Shown here one piece after another: positions 28,093 to 35,597 of a stretch of DNA of 64,000 bases. Under the pieces are notes generated by a model that was not told where the DNA came from, made no database searches, and saw only the letters and a program-made list of their open reading frames with translations. The stretch spans positions 18,085 through 82,084 of the forward strand of contig NZ_FIZY01000021.1 of assembly GCF_900060185.1 (NCBI RefSeq), given 5' to 3'. Position 1 is the first letter of the stretch. Each line of letters begins with the position of its first letter. This DNA comes from Grimontia marina. GTDB taxonomy: Bacteria > Pseudomonadota > Gammaproteobacteria > Enterobacterales > Vibrionaceae. A program made the position numbers and the translations under genes.

Positions 28093-28205
28093 GCGACCCA
28101 ATCACTAAAGCGAACCTGCAATTTGAAAAGCTACCTTTTTGGTATCACTGCTTTTCAATTGCAGTTTTTCTCATTCCTTACGTTTCAATTGAGTTTTCAA
28201 TATGA
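28089..28205 (+). CDS. 38-codon hydrophobic mini-ORF between cox and cII
   Basis: Its ATG overlaps the cox stop (ATGA) and its own TGA overlaps the cII ATG (ATGA). The product is 38 aa with a TM-like middle (FWYHCFSIAVFLIPYVSIEF). Precise stop-start overlaps at both ends argue for translation. A long hairpin followed by T residues lies inside the frame, so translation of this ORF may control read-through into cII. No homologue recalled. Confidence 0.45.
   Translation: MSDPITKANLQFEKLPFWYHCFSIAVFLIPYVSIEFSI
28116..28170 (+). terminator. Hairpin with T-run between cox and cII
   Basis: CTGCAATTTGAAAAGC (28116-28131) pairs with GCTTTTCAATTGCAG (28150-28164) with one bulge, an 18-base loop and TTTTTC after the stem. 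It is a possible intrinsic terminator or attenuator inside the mini-ORF. Confidence 0.55.
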
Positions 28206-28738
28206 CCAGCAATAACTCAATGTGCGTTTCATGTGAATGCAAACAAAAGACTTGGGACGATTCTTGTTATGCATTTGCAAATAGCACTGATATGACAAAG
28301 ATGGCCAAACTCATTGGCATTACGCCGCAAATGATGCGTAACAAAATGAACCCCGACCAACCGCACGAACTAAAGGTGCGTGAACTTATCGACATCACCA
28401 ACACAGGTAATGAAACCCTGATAAGTGGTCTTTTGCTTGCGTGCGACATGGTTGGCGCAAAACTTCCAAAAGAAAACCAAGAAGCCACGCTTGCAATGCG
28501 TGCCCTGCTTTCGTCAAAACACGCCGGTGAAATATCTGCCGTAGCAATTGAAAACGCCGGTGCAAAGCATCTACCCCGCACAGAGCGCGAAACCCTTCGC
28601 GATGCAGCACAACGCAACATCAGAAATATGGTCTTGCTGATCGCCGATTTAGAAAACCGCACAGCTGGCGTTGCGCCGTTCCTTTCCATGTCCATGGAAG
28701 TGATCGGCAACGGTATGCCAATGCCAGGGCTAACGTAA
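28202..28738 (+). CDS. cII: Phage CII-family regulatory protein
   Basis: 178 aa resembling the Phage_CP76/186 CII family. A HTH region (MAKLIGITPQMMRNKMNPDQPHELKVRELIDI, about residues 31-62) is followed by a helical oligomerisation domain. In 186, CII activates the establishment promoter for CI. The N-terminus has a Cys cluster (CVSCECKQ). Its start overlaps the upstream mini-ORF; the usual promoter target upstream of CI was not identified. Confidence 0.78.
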   Translation: MTSNNSMCVSCECKQKTWDDSCYAFANSTDMTKMAKLIGITPQMMRNKMNPDQPHELKVRELIDITNTGNETLISGLLLACDMVGAKLPKENQEATLAMRALLSSKHAGEISAVAIENAGAKHLPRTERETLRDAAQRNIRNMVLLIADLENRTAGVAPFLSMSMEVIGNGMPMPGLT

Positions 28739-28750
28739 GGAGATAACTAC

Positions 28751-29122
28751 ATGAGCAACGCACAATCCCTGAAAAGTATCCCGCAGAGCCTGAAACAGTT
28801 TGATGCGATGTTAGAAGAAGCGGCTAATGCACCAGTTCGCCCGGCAGAAGACAGCATCGCAGCAGCAAAAGCCCTTTTTACCATTGGTCATAAACAAAGT
28901 TTGATTGCACTGATTTATAACGGCCTTCAAGCGAAACAACGGGCGCTACTCCTCTCTGCAGGTGGTGCAGACCACAACCTACGAGATATGAACTTCAAAG
29001 ACCTCGACGGTCTGACGCGAGAAAAAGTGCGCCGTGGATTGAATGAGTTTTCAATCGTCATTCGCCGCTTTAACAACGCCGTGGGCCATATCGAAAGAAC
29101 TCTACCTACCGACTTCAGATAA
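28751..29122 (+). CDS. Early-region phage protein of unknown function
   Basis: 123 aa, mostly helical and without recognised domain. A good Shine-Dalgarno (AAGGAGA) precedes the ATG by 8 bases. It is cotranscribed with cII (12-bp gap). Similar small proteins occupy this slot in K139-like phages. It may be followed by a weak hairpin (AGCAC / GTGCT, T6) near 29137-29162. Confidence 0.7.
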   Translation: MSNAQSLKSIPQSLKQFDAMLEEAANAPVRPAEDSIAAAKALFTIGHKQSLIALIYNGLQAKQRALLLSAGGADHNLRDMNFKDLDGLTREKVRRGLNEFSIVIRRFNNAVGHIERTLPTDFR

Positions 29123-29183
29123 CAATAAGCAGCACGCTTGTCACTTTCGAGGTGCTTTTTTGTCAGTGAAATAGGTTAACAAC

Positions 29184-29459
29184 ATGAAAAACCAAACCAG
29201 AAACCTAAAAAATGCCTTTGATGGTTTGCTTTGGCTCAGTGCCGAATCCTTAGGTACACGCTTCTTTGTCGATGTCTCTCTATGGGCTAGCCGACAAGAA
29301 ATCAAAGTGGAAATCGTTGACTTGCTCCAAGGTGCCACCCCCATCTTTATGGACTCCAGCTATGGAAACGCTTTTGACACTGAAACCATTAACGCAATGG
29401 AAGACCGCTTGATTGAAAAACTTGGCGACCTGAAAGCACAAGAGGAGCAAGCAGCATGA
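29184..29459 (+). CDS. Early-region phage protein of unknown function
   Basis: 91 aa, no recognised family; predicted mixed alpha/beta with an acidic C-terminal helix (about residues 70-88). Its stop overlaps the next ATG (ATGA), which ties it to the following early genes. Confidence 0.68.
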   Translation: MKNQTRNLKNAFDGLLWLSAESLGTRFFVDVSLWASRQEIKVEIVDLLQGATPIFMDSSYGNAFDTETINAMEDRLIEKLGDLKAQEEQAA

Positions 29460-29710
29460 TCAAAGTCGTATCGATTCCCCGTATTGCTGCCCATGCTGGC
29501 AGCCCTTTTAACCTTATTCACGTTCGCTTGTATTGGGTTTGTCCACAGTGTGGCGATGAACGTGGAGAGTTGGTCGGCACTACTTCATACGATGGCAGTT
29601 GCCGTTTGTATTGTGATGGTTGGTCAAACCCTTGCGGCCATGTGGACAAGTACAGCGCAGTGAAGAAAGAAGCCCTGGCCAACGGGTTAAACGAAGAGGT
29701 GACAGCATGA
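29456..29710 (+). CDS. Small zinc-ribbon phage protein
   Basis: 84 aa. CPQCGDERG (residues 29-37) and C...C around LYCDGWSNPCGHVD form a four-Cys zinc-ribbon layout reminiscent of Ogr-type fingers. It sits in a string of overlapping early genes, so a DNA- or RNA-binding accessory role is plausible. No firm family. Confidence 0.66.
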   Translation: MIKVVSIPRIAAHAGSPFNLIHVRLYWVCPQCGDERGELVGTTSYDGSCRLYCDGWSNPCGHVDKYSAVKKEALANGLNEEVTA

Positions 29711-29937
29711 TGAATTTCCTTGCTGTTTACTTGTGTGGCGACGGCAGCATTCTCCGCAATGAAGATACTTCCGAAGTTATGAACTTACAGCTGGGCGAGT
29801 TCGAAACCAAAGAACTCGCCATCAAGCAGGCGTGTAGCCAGCTTGAATGCACCCATTACCACAACGGTGTACTAACCAAAGGAGATGGACAGGGCGGATA
29901 TCTGATTGTTGATGCGCAGGAGTTCACTACAGTATGA
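29707..29937 (+). CDS. Small acidic early phage protein
   Basis: 76 aa; no domain recognised. The two adjacent ATGs overlap the stop of the preceding gene, and its TGA overlaps the start of the replication gene (ATGA), so it is embedded in a translationally coupled chain. Confidence 0.62.
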   Translation: MMNFLAVYLCGDGSILRNEDTSEVMNLQLGEFETKELAIKQACSQLECTHYHNGVLTKGDGQGGYLIVDAQEFTTV

Positions 29938-32237
29938 CATCCCGCTTTTTCACCCCGCAAGAAATCCGACAATTCACCAACGCCGGACCTGAGAAAATCG
30001 GCTCGGCGGAATTCTTTCTTGATGACCACTCAAACGATGAAGCATTAAAGCGAGCGATCGGTTATAGAGAACCTTACATGCCACCCGAGCTTGCCCCGCA
30101 GGGCAGTCGCGAAGCGGCTGGGGGTAATAGCCTTGTCCAGTGGCGCAAAAGTCCGACAAGGGAACAAATCTATGCCAGAAACCAGCTATTACATGCTGAA
30201 AAGGCAGATCTGGCCGCCAAACCAGAAAAAGATCGCATCAGAGCAAAGCGAGAACGCATCCGTAAATGGGCAGCTTTGGCACGAACGCCAAAGTTGGGAG
30301 AAAACGCAAAACTCATTCCCCCATTCGCTGTCGCAGCCTGCGCTCCCATTACGCTTGACTGGCAAAAGAACCCGGTTAAATGCCTGCAAGCACATGGTTT
30401 TGTCGTCAATGCGCCGGTAATAGCAAAATTACAGCACCGGGAATGGTCAAACGAATGGCGAATACGAGTTACTGCTCAATCAAGACCCTCAGAAGCACCG
30501 CCAACACAAGCTGGCGATAGGTTGACAAAACACCTTACCCAAAGTTCTGTGTCCAAAATCATTACTTCCGGCGCTTACGTGCAAGTGCTCCGTGGAGGTT
30601 TTACCACCTTCACAACACTTACATTCAGCCAGGAACAAAGAGAGCGTGTGCTTACACCCAAACCACAATCAAAAAACCGCACCAAGCCGGGAATATTTGG
30701 CGCCATCGTTGTCATGAAACCACAAGGTAGGGAGCCCTTGCGCCTTAAAGCAGAAGGTGCATTTACCTGGCTTGATGACATGGGAAAGGAAGGGGATCTC
30801 GCTGCCGTGAACCCAGAAGAAATTAAACAAGTTGGAGAAGATGACAGCGGCTCCCCATTATTTGACATAGGCGCCCCGAGCATCAGAGCTTGCGGCCCTT
30901 ACAGCAAAGTACGTGCATTCACGCCGGATTCTACTGTAGGTAAAGAAGTCAGCCACTTCATCGACCTAGCCCAAAAAGCATATCAACGTGGTTGGATACC
31001 TAACTACATGCCAAGGCGCACCAAACCTCACCAAGCCAAAGAAAAACAAGCAGGAGAAAAGTGCGGCCGACACATTGCGGCTGGCCCTTTCACCCCCATT
31101 AGAAAAGGCGATCAAAAAGACAAAATAAAACAGAACCCACGCTGGAAAAACAGCAACGGCAAATGGAAGCAAACCGCCGTACCTCTCGATTACATCTGGG
31201 TAGCCGAAATGCCTGCCAATGAAGACGGTGAGCCCAACCCGCACGTTCACTTGCTCATGCGTTGGGAGGTACCTGGAACCCACTTCCATGCATGGGCTGG
31301 GAGGTTAGAAAAAATGTGGGGAAATGGATTCGCCAAGCTAGAAAGAATTAAACACGCTAAAGCAGGCGCAAACTACATCGTCAAAGCCGTCGGTTACACA
31401 GCTAAAGGTGGTAAGGAAAACCAAGGGCTCATTCGAGGTAACCGCTACAGCATTAGCCAATCTGCGAGAGCAGAAGGGTTCGAAGACATCATGAGCTGGC
31501 AGGCAGACAATATGGCCGCCATCATCGCTGAATGTGAAGAAAAGTTAGCACGCACTAATGCACATCATGATGGCGCAGCTAGCCGCGCCCAAATGAAGTT
31601 AAAGAAACAGAAAAAAATCCATCAAATCACCAAAAAGAGCAAAAAATTCACAGAAGAAGAACGCGAAAAGCGCCTCTCAGAAATTAAAGTGAAAATGGCA
31701 ACGCTGGATGAGGAAATCCTCGCTGCTCAACAAGCAAAGCGAGAGCGGGGGGTTTTTGCCTCAGGTCATTGGCAAATCACCTTCACCGGGTCAAATGCGA
31801 CCCACAACCTAGATAACTTCCTAGGTTGGGCCGTAAACAATCGCCATTGGCAAGCCAACGCCAGAAATGACTACATCAAACAAGAATTAGAGCAGGCTAA
31901 AGAAGAAGCTATTATTAATATGCGGCTTGAATACAGCGCTATAGAAAGCGCCAAAAACCCCAGCGATAGCGAAATTCAAAAACTAGAATATCTGTACAAA
32001 AAGCTTGAAAGCGTGCAGCAAGAAATCGACTACCAACGCCGATTAAGAATCCAGCTCGCCAACAACTTGCGCCAGCAACGTGCATACTGGCGCAAACATA
32101 CTATGACCAAAACTGAGCAGCGAACCAGCACTGAGTGGTGGGCTAGCTTCTTAAACAGATACGAACCACCAGAACAATCTTGTATGAACCAGCTACTCAC
32201 AGATATGCACTCCGAAGACCTGAGAATGAGGGCGTAA
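29934..32237 (+). CDS. Phage replication endonuclease (GpA-type, HUH)
   Basis: A 767-aa rolling-circle initiator of the Phage_GPA type. The HUH metal motif appears as NPHVHLLMRW (about residues 432-441) and the catalytic Tyr region as ANYIVKAVGY (about 478-487) with two Tyr six residues apart. It nicks the phage origin, usually located within its own gene in P2, and stays covalently attached. A basic coiled-coil stretch (about 520-600) follows. The start overlaps the previous stop. Confidence 0.86.
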   Translation: MTSRFFTPQEIRQFTNAGPEKIGSAEFFLDDHSNDEALKRAIGYREPYMPPELAPQGSREAAGGNSLVQWRKSPTREQIYARNQLLHAEKADLAAKPEKDRIRAKRERIRKWAALARTPKLGENAKLIPPFAVAACAPITLDWQKNPVKCLQAHGFVVNAPVIAKLQHREWSNEWRIRVTAQSRPSEAPPTQAGDRLTKHLTQSSVSKIITSGAYVQVLRGGFTTFTTLTFSQEQRERVLTPKPQSKNRTKPGIFGAIVVMKPQGREPLRLKAEGAFTWLDDMGKEGDLAAVNPEEIKQVGEDDSGSPLFDIGAPSIRACGPYSKVRAFTPDSTVGKEVSHFIDLAQKAYQRGWIPNYMPRRTKPHQAKEKQAGEKCGRHIAAGPFTPIRKGDQKDKIKQNPRWKNSNGKWKQTAVPLDYIWVAEMPANEDGEPNPHVHLLMRWEVPGTHFHAWAGRLEKMWGNGFAKLERIKHAKAGANYIVKAVGYTAKGGKENQGLIRGNRYSISQSARAEGFEDIMSWQADNMAAIIAECEEKLARTNAHHDGAASRAQMKLKKQKKIHQITKKSKKFTEEEREKRLSEIKVKMATLDEEILAAQQAKRERGVFASGHWQITFTGSNATHNLDNFLGWAVNNRHWQANARNDYIKQELEQAKEEAIINMRLEYSAIESAKNPSDSEIQKLEYLYKKLESVQQEIDYQRRLRIQLANNLRQQRAYWRKHTMTKTEQRTSTEWWASFLNRYEPPEQSCMNQLLTDMHSEDLRMRA

Positions 32238-32239
32238 AC

Positions 32240-32479
32240 ATGCCAAAAAGTAGAGAGCAACGATATGGCGAATACCGAGCTAACCAAGACCATGAAGTGG
32301 GGTGCGAAGCATTCATGACAGAAGTCGAAGTAGCCACAAAGCGCAGAGTGGAAGCATTAGAACGGGAATATCGGGCAAATCGAGCAAAAGGACAAGCTGC
32401 TCCTGAAGTAAAAAAGGCAAAAAGTTTGGAAGAGCTAGCTAGCGCCAAGTTGCCCAAATACGACAATGTCAGGGGCTGA
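32240..32479 (+). CDS. Small charged phage protein behind the replication gene
   Basis: 79 aa, highly charged and helical, Lys/Glu/Arg-rich, with no recognised domain. It begins 3 bp after the replication-gene stop. Notably the same reading frame stays open after its TGA for another 130 codons up to 32875 (see finding). Confidence 0.6.
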   Translation: MPKSREQRYGEYRANQDHEVGCEAFMTEVEVATKRRVEALEREYRANRAKGQAAPEVKKAKSLEELASAKLPKYDNVRG

Positions 32480-32641
32480 TTACATAGGTGTTCGAGTTCT
32501 GTCAATAACTGTACGCACTCCGTCTGCGAAGGTATTACTAAGCCATTTGATATTGGTGAAGATGCGTTAAGCGCATTACTTAAAGGCTCTCGCGTCAGCG
32601 TTGGTGGGGGGAGCAGTATCAAAATACGCCAGTGTACCGAA

Positions 32642-32875
32642 GTGGTGTTAGATGACACAGGTCACTACATCACCATAGAGCGCCCCCCACAGCTCATTGA
32701 AATTGACGACCGATGCCATCAACAAGACATGCAAGCGTTCGACAACGCGGTGGCCGACTTCCTCAACTACGGAAAACCGAAAAAAGTACCACCAGAGACG
32801 CCGAAAACGACCCAACCTGACCTCTCACGTATCCCGCCAACTTACTGGGATGACGAAGATTGGCCGTTGATATAG
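32642..32875 (+). CDS. Phage protein of unknown function, start uncertain
   Basis: 77 aa from the GTG at 32642 (a second GTG adjoins it), with a proline-rich acidic C-terminus. Upstream the frame is open back to 32480 with coding-like composition (for example FDIGEDALSALLKG and SVGGGSSIKIRQ), but it lacks ATG, GTG or TTG; an ATT at 32534 or read-through of the upstream TGA would be needed to use it. No strong Shine-Dalgarno before 32642. Confidence 0.5.
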   Translation: MVLDDTGHYITIERPPQLIEIDDRCHQQDMQAFDNAVADFLNYGKPKKVPPETPKTTQPDLSRIPPTYWDDEDWPLI

Positions 32876-33029
32876 AAAATAGGTATATCCATTGAAGTTT
32901 GGGTCCAGTGGTTGGTCTAAAAAAATATCCGCCATTTAACTATTTGTATTAAAAAATATTTAATCTTCGCTCACGTGCTATGCACGCAAAACGACATATT
33001 TAACCTCGACAGACATTTGATTGAAAATA

Positions 33030-33049
33030 TACTGTATATCTATACAGTA
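33030..33049. promoter_or_regulatory. LexA (SOS) box
   Basis: TACTGTATATCTATACAGTA, a full match to the gammaproteobacterial LexA palindrome (CTGT-N8-ACAG with flanking TA). It overlaps a -10-like TATACA; a -35-like TTGATT lies at 33017. It stands 48 bp before the ATG of a 60-aa ORF on the plus strand. Confidence 0.92.
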
Positions 33050-33096
33050 TTTCGTGTGGGTGTCCGCATCTTCGCGCATGTAGGGAGAAGAATAAA

Positions 33097-33279
33097 ATGG
33101 ATAAAAAAAGCCATGCCGCTGTTCAGTGGATTGAATCGCGCGCATACGAAGATACGGCCAACCCTGAGTGGCCGCCGGAAGTGTATTTTCTATTACATTT
33201 GGTCAGGGAGAACGCTAAAAAAGCGAGAGCTGCTGATGAAGAAGAGATTGGCGAACAGTCGGTGAGACAGAGCGGATAA
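33097..33279 (+). CDS. SOS-controlled 60-aa phage protein, candidate antirepressor
   Basis: 60 aa, helical, with a charged C-terminus. Shine-Dalgarno GGGAGAAG lies 6 bases upstream. The promoter is covered by a near-consensus LexA box, so it should be silent until DNA damage. In coliphage 186 the LexA-controlled tum gene encodes an antirepressor that disables CI. This ORF is in an equivalent place (between replication gene and packaging genes) but shows no sequence likeness to Tum or DinI that I can see. Function inferred from control only. Confidence 0.68.
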   Translation: MDKKSHAAVQWIESRAYEDTANPEWPPEVYFLLHLVRENAKKARAADEEEIGEQSVRQSG

Positions 33280-33379
33280 TGATTCGAAGAACCCAGGTAA
33301 AGATACTGAAAACGCGACTAAGTTTGTCCTCGAATGCACATTGTCAGATATTAAAATTTAAGGGAACTGGTAGCCGTCT

Positions 33380-33703
33380 CTATCGCTCTGCTTTCTCTTT
33401 GGCGATCAGTTCAATCAGGGAAATAAATGTCGAATAATATCTTTCTGGCAATTTGCAGATAGCGGCCCGCACATCTTCAGTGACCAAACGCCGTTGTTGT
33501 CGTTCGCCGTCCGCCACATCCGCCAGCGTCAACTTGTAACAGTCCATCAACTGTCTTAAATGCTTTATCGTCATCGAGGTTTCACCCGATTCAATCCGGC
33601 CCAATGTCTTCAAAGACAATTCAGGACAGAGCGCGGCCACCTGTTGTTGCGTATACCCCATTTGACGTCTTACTGCTTTCAAATATACAACAATTGGGTC
33701 CAT
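33380..33703 (-). CDS. XRE-family transcriptional regulator
   Basis: About 107 aa. The HTH at residues 9-45 (AVRRQMGYTQQQVAALCPELSLKTLGRIESG) is a typical XRE/Cro fold, and the C-terminal half is helical. The ATG at 33703 has TTAGG 7 bases upstream; earlier in-frame ATGs at 33733 and 33760 add improbable N-termini. No toxin gene adjoins it. It points away from the following small ORF, whose promoter it may regulate. Confidence 0.74.
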   Translation of the reverse strand: MDPIVVYLKAVRRQMGYTQQQVAALCPELSLKTLGRIESGETSMTIKHLRQLMDCYKLTLADVADGERQQRRLVTEDVRAAICKLPERYYSTFISLIELIAKEKAER

Positions 33704-33934
33704 CTCATACCTAAGAATATTTATATTTTTCATGTAGAAAAAGAGACTAATCTGACTCACAAATACTGCTAATCGGTCATATATGACAGCTCAACTTCTC
33801 ATTCTCAATATAGTCACCAAATCCCATTAATGAGACATAAAAAATGAAGAATATTACAACTGCACCAAAGTGCATTTCGATAGGTTAAAAAATAAAAAAC
33901 AGTAATCAACGAATCAGATGGAAGGTGACTGACT

Positions 33935-34129
33935 ATGGCGTTAGTACATGAACTTGCAAAGCAGTGGGTTAAAGAAAGGTTTTCTGAACACACAGATGGT
34001 GTGCCTATCTATGAGGATGTTCTTGTGTTGGCGTTTTTGATTTTATTGATTGATTTTGATGAGAAAGAAAGCGACTTTCTCAATATCAACAGTGAAGATT
34101 TTGACGGGCCAGAGGAAACAAACGTCTAG
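33935..34129 (+). CDS. Small acidic phage protein of unknown function
   Basis: 64 aa, hydrophobic middle (VLVLAFLILLIDF, about residues 29-41) and very acidic C-terminus. GGAAGGTGA precedes the ATG by 9 bases. It stands between two minus-strand regulators. No family recognised. It could be a membrane-associated inhibitor or DNA-mimic-like protein, but this is only suggested by composition. Confidence 0.5.
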   Translation: MALVHELAKQWVKERFSEHTDGVPIYEDVLVLAFLILLIDFDEKESDFLNINSEDFDGPEETNV

Positions 34130-34144
34130 CGCCTCAACGTGAAG

Positions 34145-34594
34145 CTAGAAAAGCGAAAGTTGCTGTTTTAGCTCACGTCTCGCGGACGGCGGGATTGACC
34201 GGATAAGCGCCACCGCCAATTCGTTGGTGGTGAGTGCGGAAGGTGAAAGCGTGTATGCGTAAGCCCGGTACATCACAAAGCGGTGGCCGCAACCAGAGCA
34301 GTGGCAGTATATGTCGCTCACATTGATCGAAAGGCGGTTAGTTTTCTGGATGGTCGCCCTTTCACCACACCCACAAAAAATACGGGTGCCTTGTACGGAG
34401 GCGTCCAACGTCACACCTGCTGGAAAGCTGGCAGGAAGGTTCAAGGAATGTTTAAACCCAAGTGAAGCCACAAACGAGTGGCCACACTCGGGTTTTGTGC
34501 ATGAGCAGTATAAATCTGCTGCATTGGGGTTTTGCTTGTCTCTTTCTGTGCGGCTCACTACCGCACCTGCACCGCATGAACAATCCACACGCAT
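34145..34594 (-). CDS. ogr: Tandem Ogr/Delta-type zinc-finger late-gene activator
   Basis: 149 aa containing two copies of the Ogr-type Cys finger. Copy 1 has CSCGAG...CSCTKPECGHSF (residues 5-41) and copy 2 has CGCGER...CHCSGCGHRF (about 74-105). P2 Ogr has one finger domain; satellite P4 Delta is the known two-domain version. Such proteins recruit host RNA polymerase alpha subunit to late promoters. It sits on the minus strand behind the packaging genes. AAGG lies 5 bases before the ATG. Confidence 0.82.
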   Translation of the reverse strand: MRVDCSCGAGAVVSRTERDKQNPNAADLYCSCTKPECGHSFVASLGFKHSLNLPASFPAGVTLDASVQGTRIFCGCGERATIQKTNRLSINVSDIYCHCSGCGHRFVMYRAYAYTLSPSALTTNELAVALIRSIPPSARRELKQQLSLF

Positions 34595-34670
34595 GAAACC
34601 TTGCCCTAACTGACTGACCGACCCTTCGATGGTAGTTAAGTGCTGGTTATTTGTACAGTGTCAATACGCT

Positions 34671-35585
34671 CTATCGCGATGCGCTCATGGCAGTGTTGAT
34701 TCGGTTTTCCGCCGTAGTGAAAAACATGTCATCTTTTTCTATGCCATAGAAGTCCCGCCCCATTTCAACGCACCCCACGCCAGTGGTGCCACTCCCCATT
34801 GTGAAGTCCAGCACCTTGCTGTTGGGGGCGCTGTAGGTAAAAAGCAAATCTTTGATCAAGGCCAATGGCTTTTGTGTGGGGTGTAACCCCGTTAAATCAC
34901 GCTTGTAATACAAGATGTTGCTTTTGAATTTTTTACCTGGCGCCAGATTAAAGACGCGCGGCCAACGTTGACGAAGCCGGTTTCGATAATCCATGTCCAC
35001 CGCTTTTAAATCGGCATAGCTGCGTTTGAAATACCCGGTCTCGTATTGCAAAAGCTGCAGCTTGCTCTCAGAAGGGATCGAAAATTGACGGCCATCGGTG
35101 AAATAATGCCCCGCTGAAGAGCCCAACTTTTTCACCATTTGTGAACGGGTAAAACCGGATTTTACGAGTTCGGCATCAAACCACGGTTTCAACGGATGAT
35201 CCCGAAAGTCATCACACCTCTTGTAATACACGACAATGTCTTCGGTGTAATTGGCGGGCACCTTGCTGACATTGAACGCAGTGGCAAAGTGCTCTTTAAC
35301 CCAGTTCAAACGATGTGAAAAAGGTAAGGAGCCGTGAGCCCCTAGAATCAGCTTGCTGGTAAACGGCTCCTGACCAAACAAAATAAGCACGCCGTTTGGC
35401 CTGAGTACACGAAAGCACTCAGCAAACATCTTGTTAAAGTCGATGGGGGTATCCCAATCAGCGCGAATACCTGTCATCCCCTTTATCGTGCCATAGGGGG
35501 GATCGGTAAGAATTAAATCGATAGCGCCATCAGGAAGGTTTTTCATTTTCTCCAGGCAATCGCCATGCATCAGTACAACAGACAC
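34671..35585 (-). CDS. Beta-class DNA adenine methyltransferase
   Basis: 304 aa. Motif IV, DPPYG (Asp28 to Gly32), comes first, and the AdoMet-binding motif I (VLDFTMGSGTTG, about residues 258-269) comes last, which is the beta-class order; DPPY points to N6-adenine. No restriction gene is present, so it is an orphan phage enzyme, perhaps protecting against host restriction. GTG start with AAAGGAG 8 bases upstream. It ends the leftward terminase-portal transcript. Confidence 0.85.
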   Translation of the reverse strand: MSVVLMHGDCLEKMKNLPDGAIDLILTDPPYGTIKGMTGIRADWDTPIDFNKMFAECFRVLRPNGVLILFGQEPFTSKLILGAHGSLPFSHRLNWVKEHFATAFNVSKVPANYTEDIVVYYKRCDDFRDHPLKPWFDAELVKSGFTRSQMVKKLGSSAGHYFTDGRQFSIPSESKLQLLQYETGYFKRSYADLKAVDMDYRNRLRQRWPRVFNLAPGKKFKSNILYYKRDLTGLHPTQKPLALIKDLLFTYSAPNSKVLDFTMGSGTTGVGCVEMGRDFYGIEKDDMFFTTAENRINTAMSASR

Positions 35586-35597
35586 TGATCATCTCCT

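Noticed and set aside
32975..33265. 96-aa frame overlapping the SOS-controlled ORF
   Set aside because: It starts before the LexA box and lacks a ribosome site; the 60-aa frame has both the regulated promoter and a good Shine-Dalgarno.
33380..34129. Toxin-antitoxin pair formed by the XRE regulator and the 64-aa ORF
   Set aside because: They are on opposite strands, 230 bp apart, and the small acidic protein has no toxin fold signature.
34130..34145. P2-type cos sequence near the packaging genes
   Set aside because: I looked between 32,876 and 34,670 and at 54,726-55,100 for a P2-like GC-rich cos core and found no convincing match, so no cos feature is reported.
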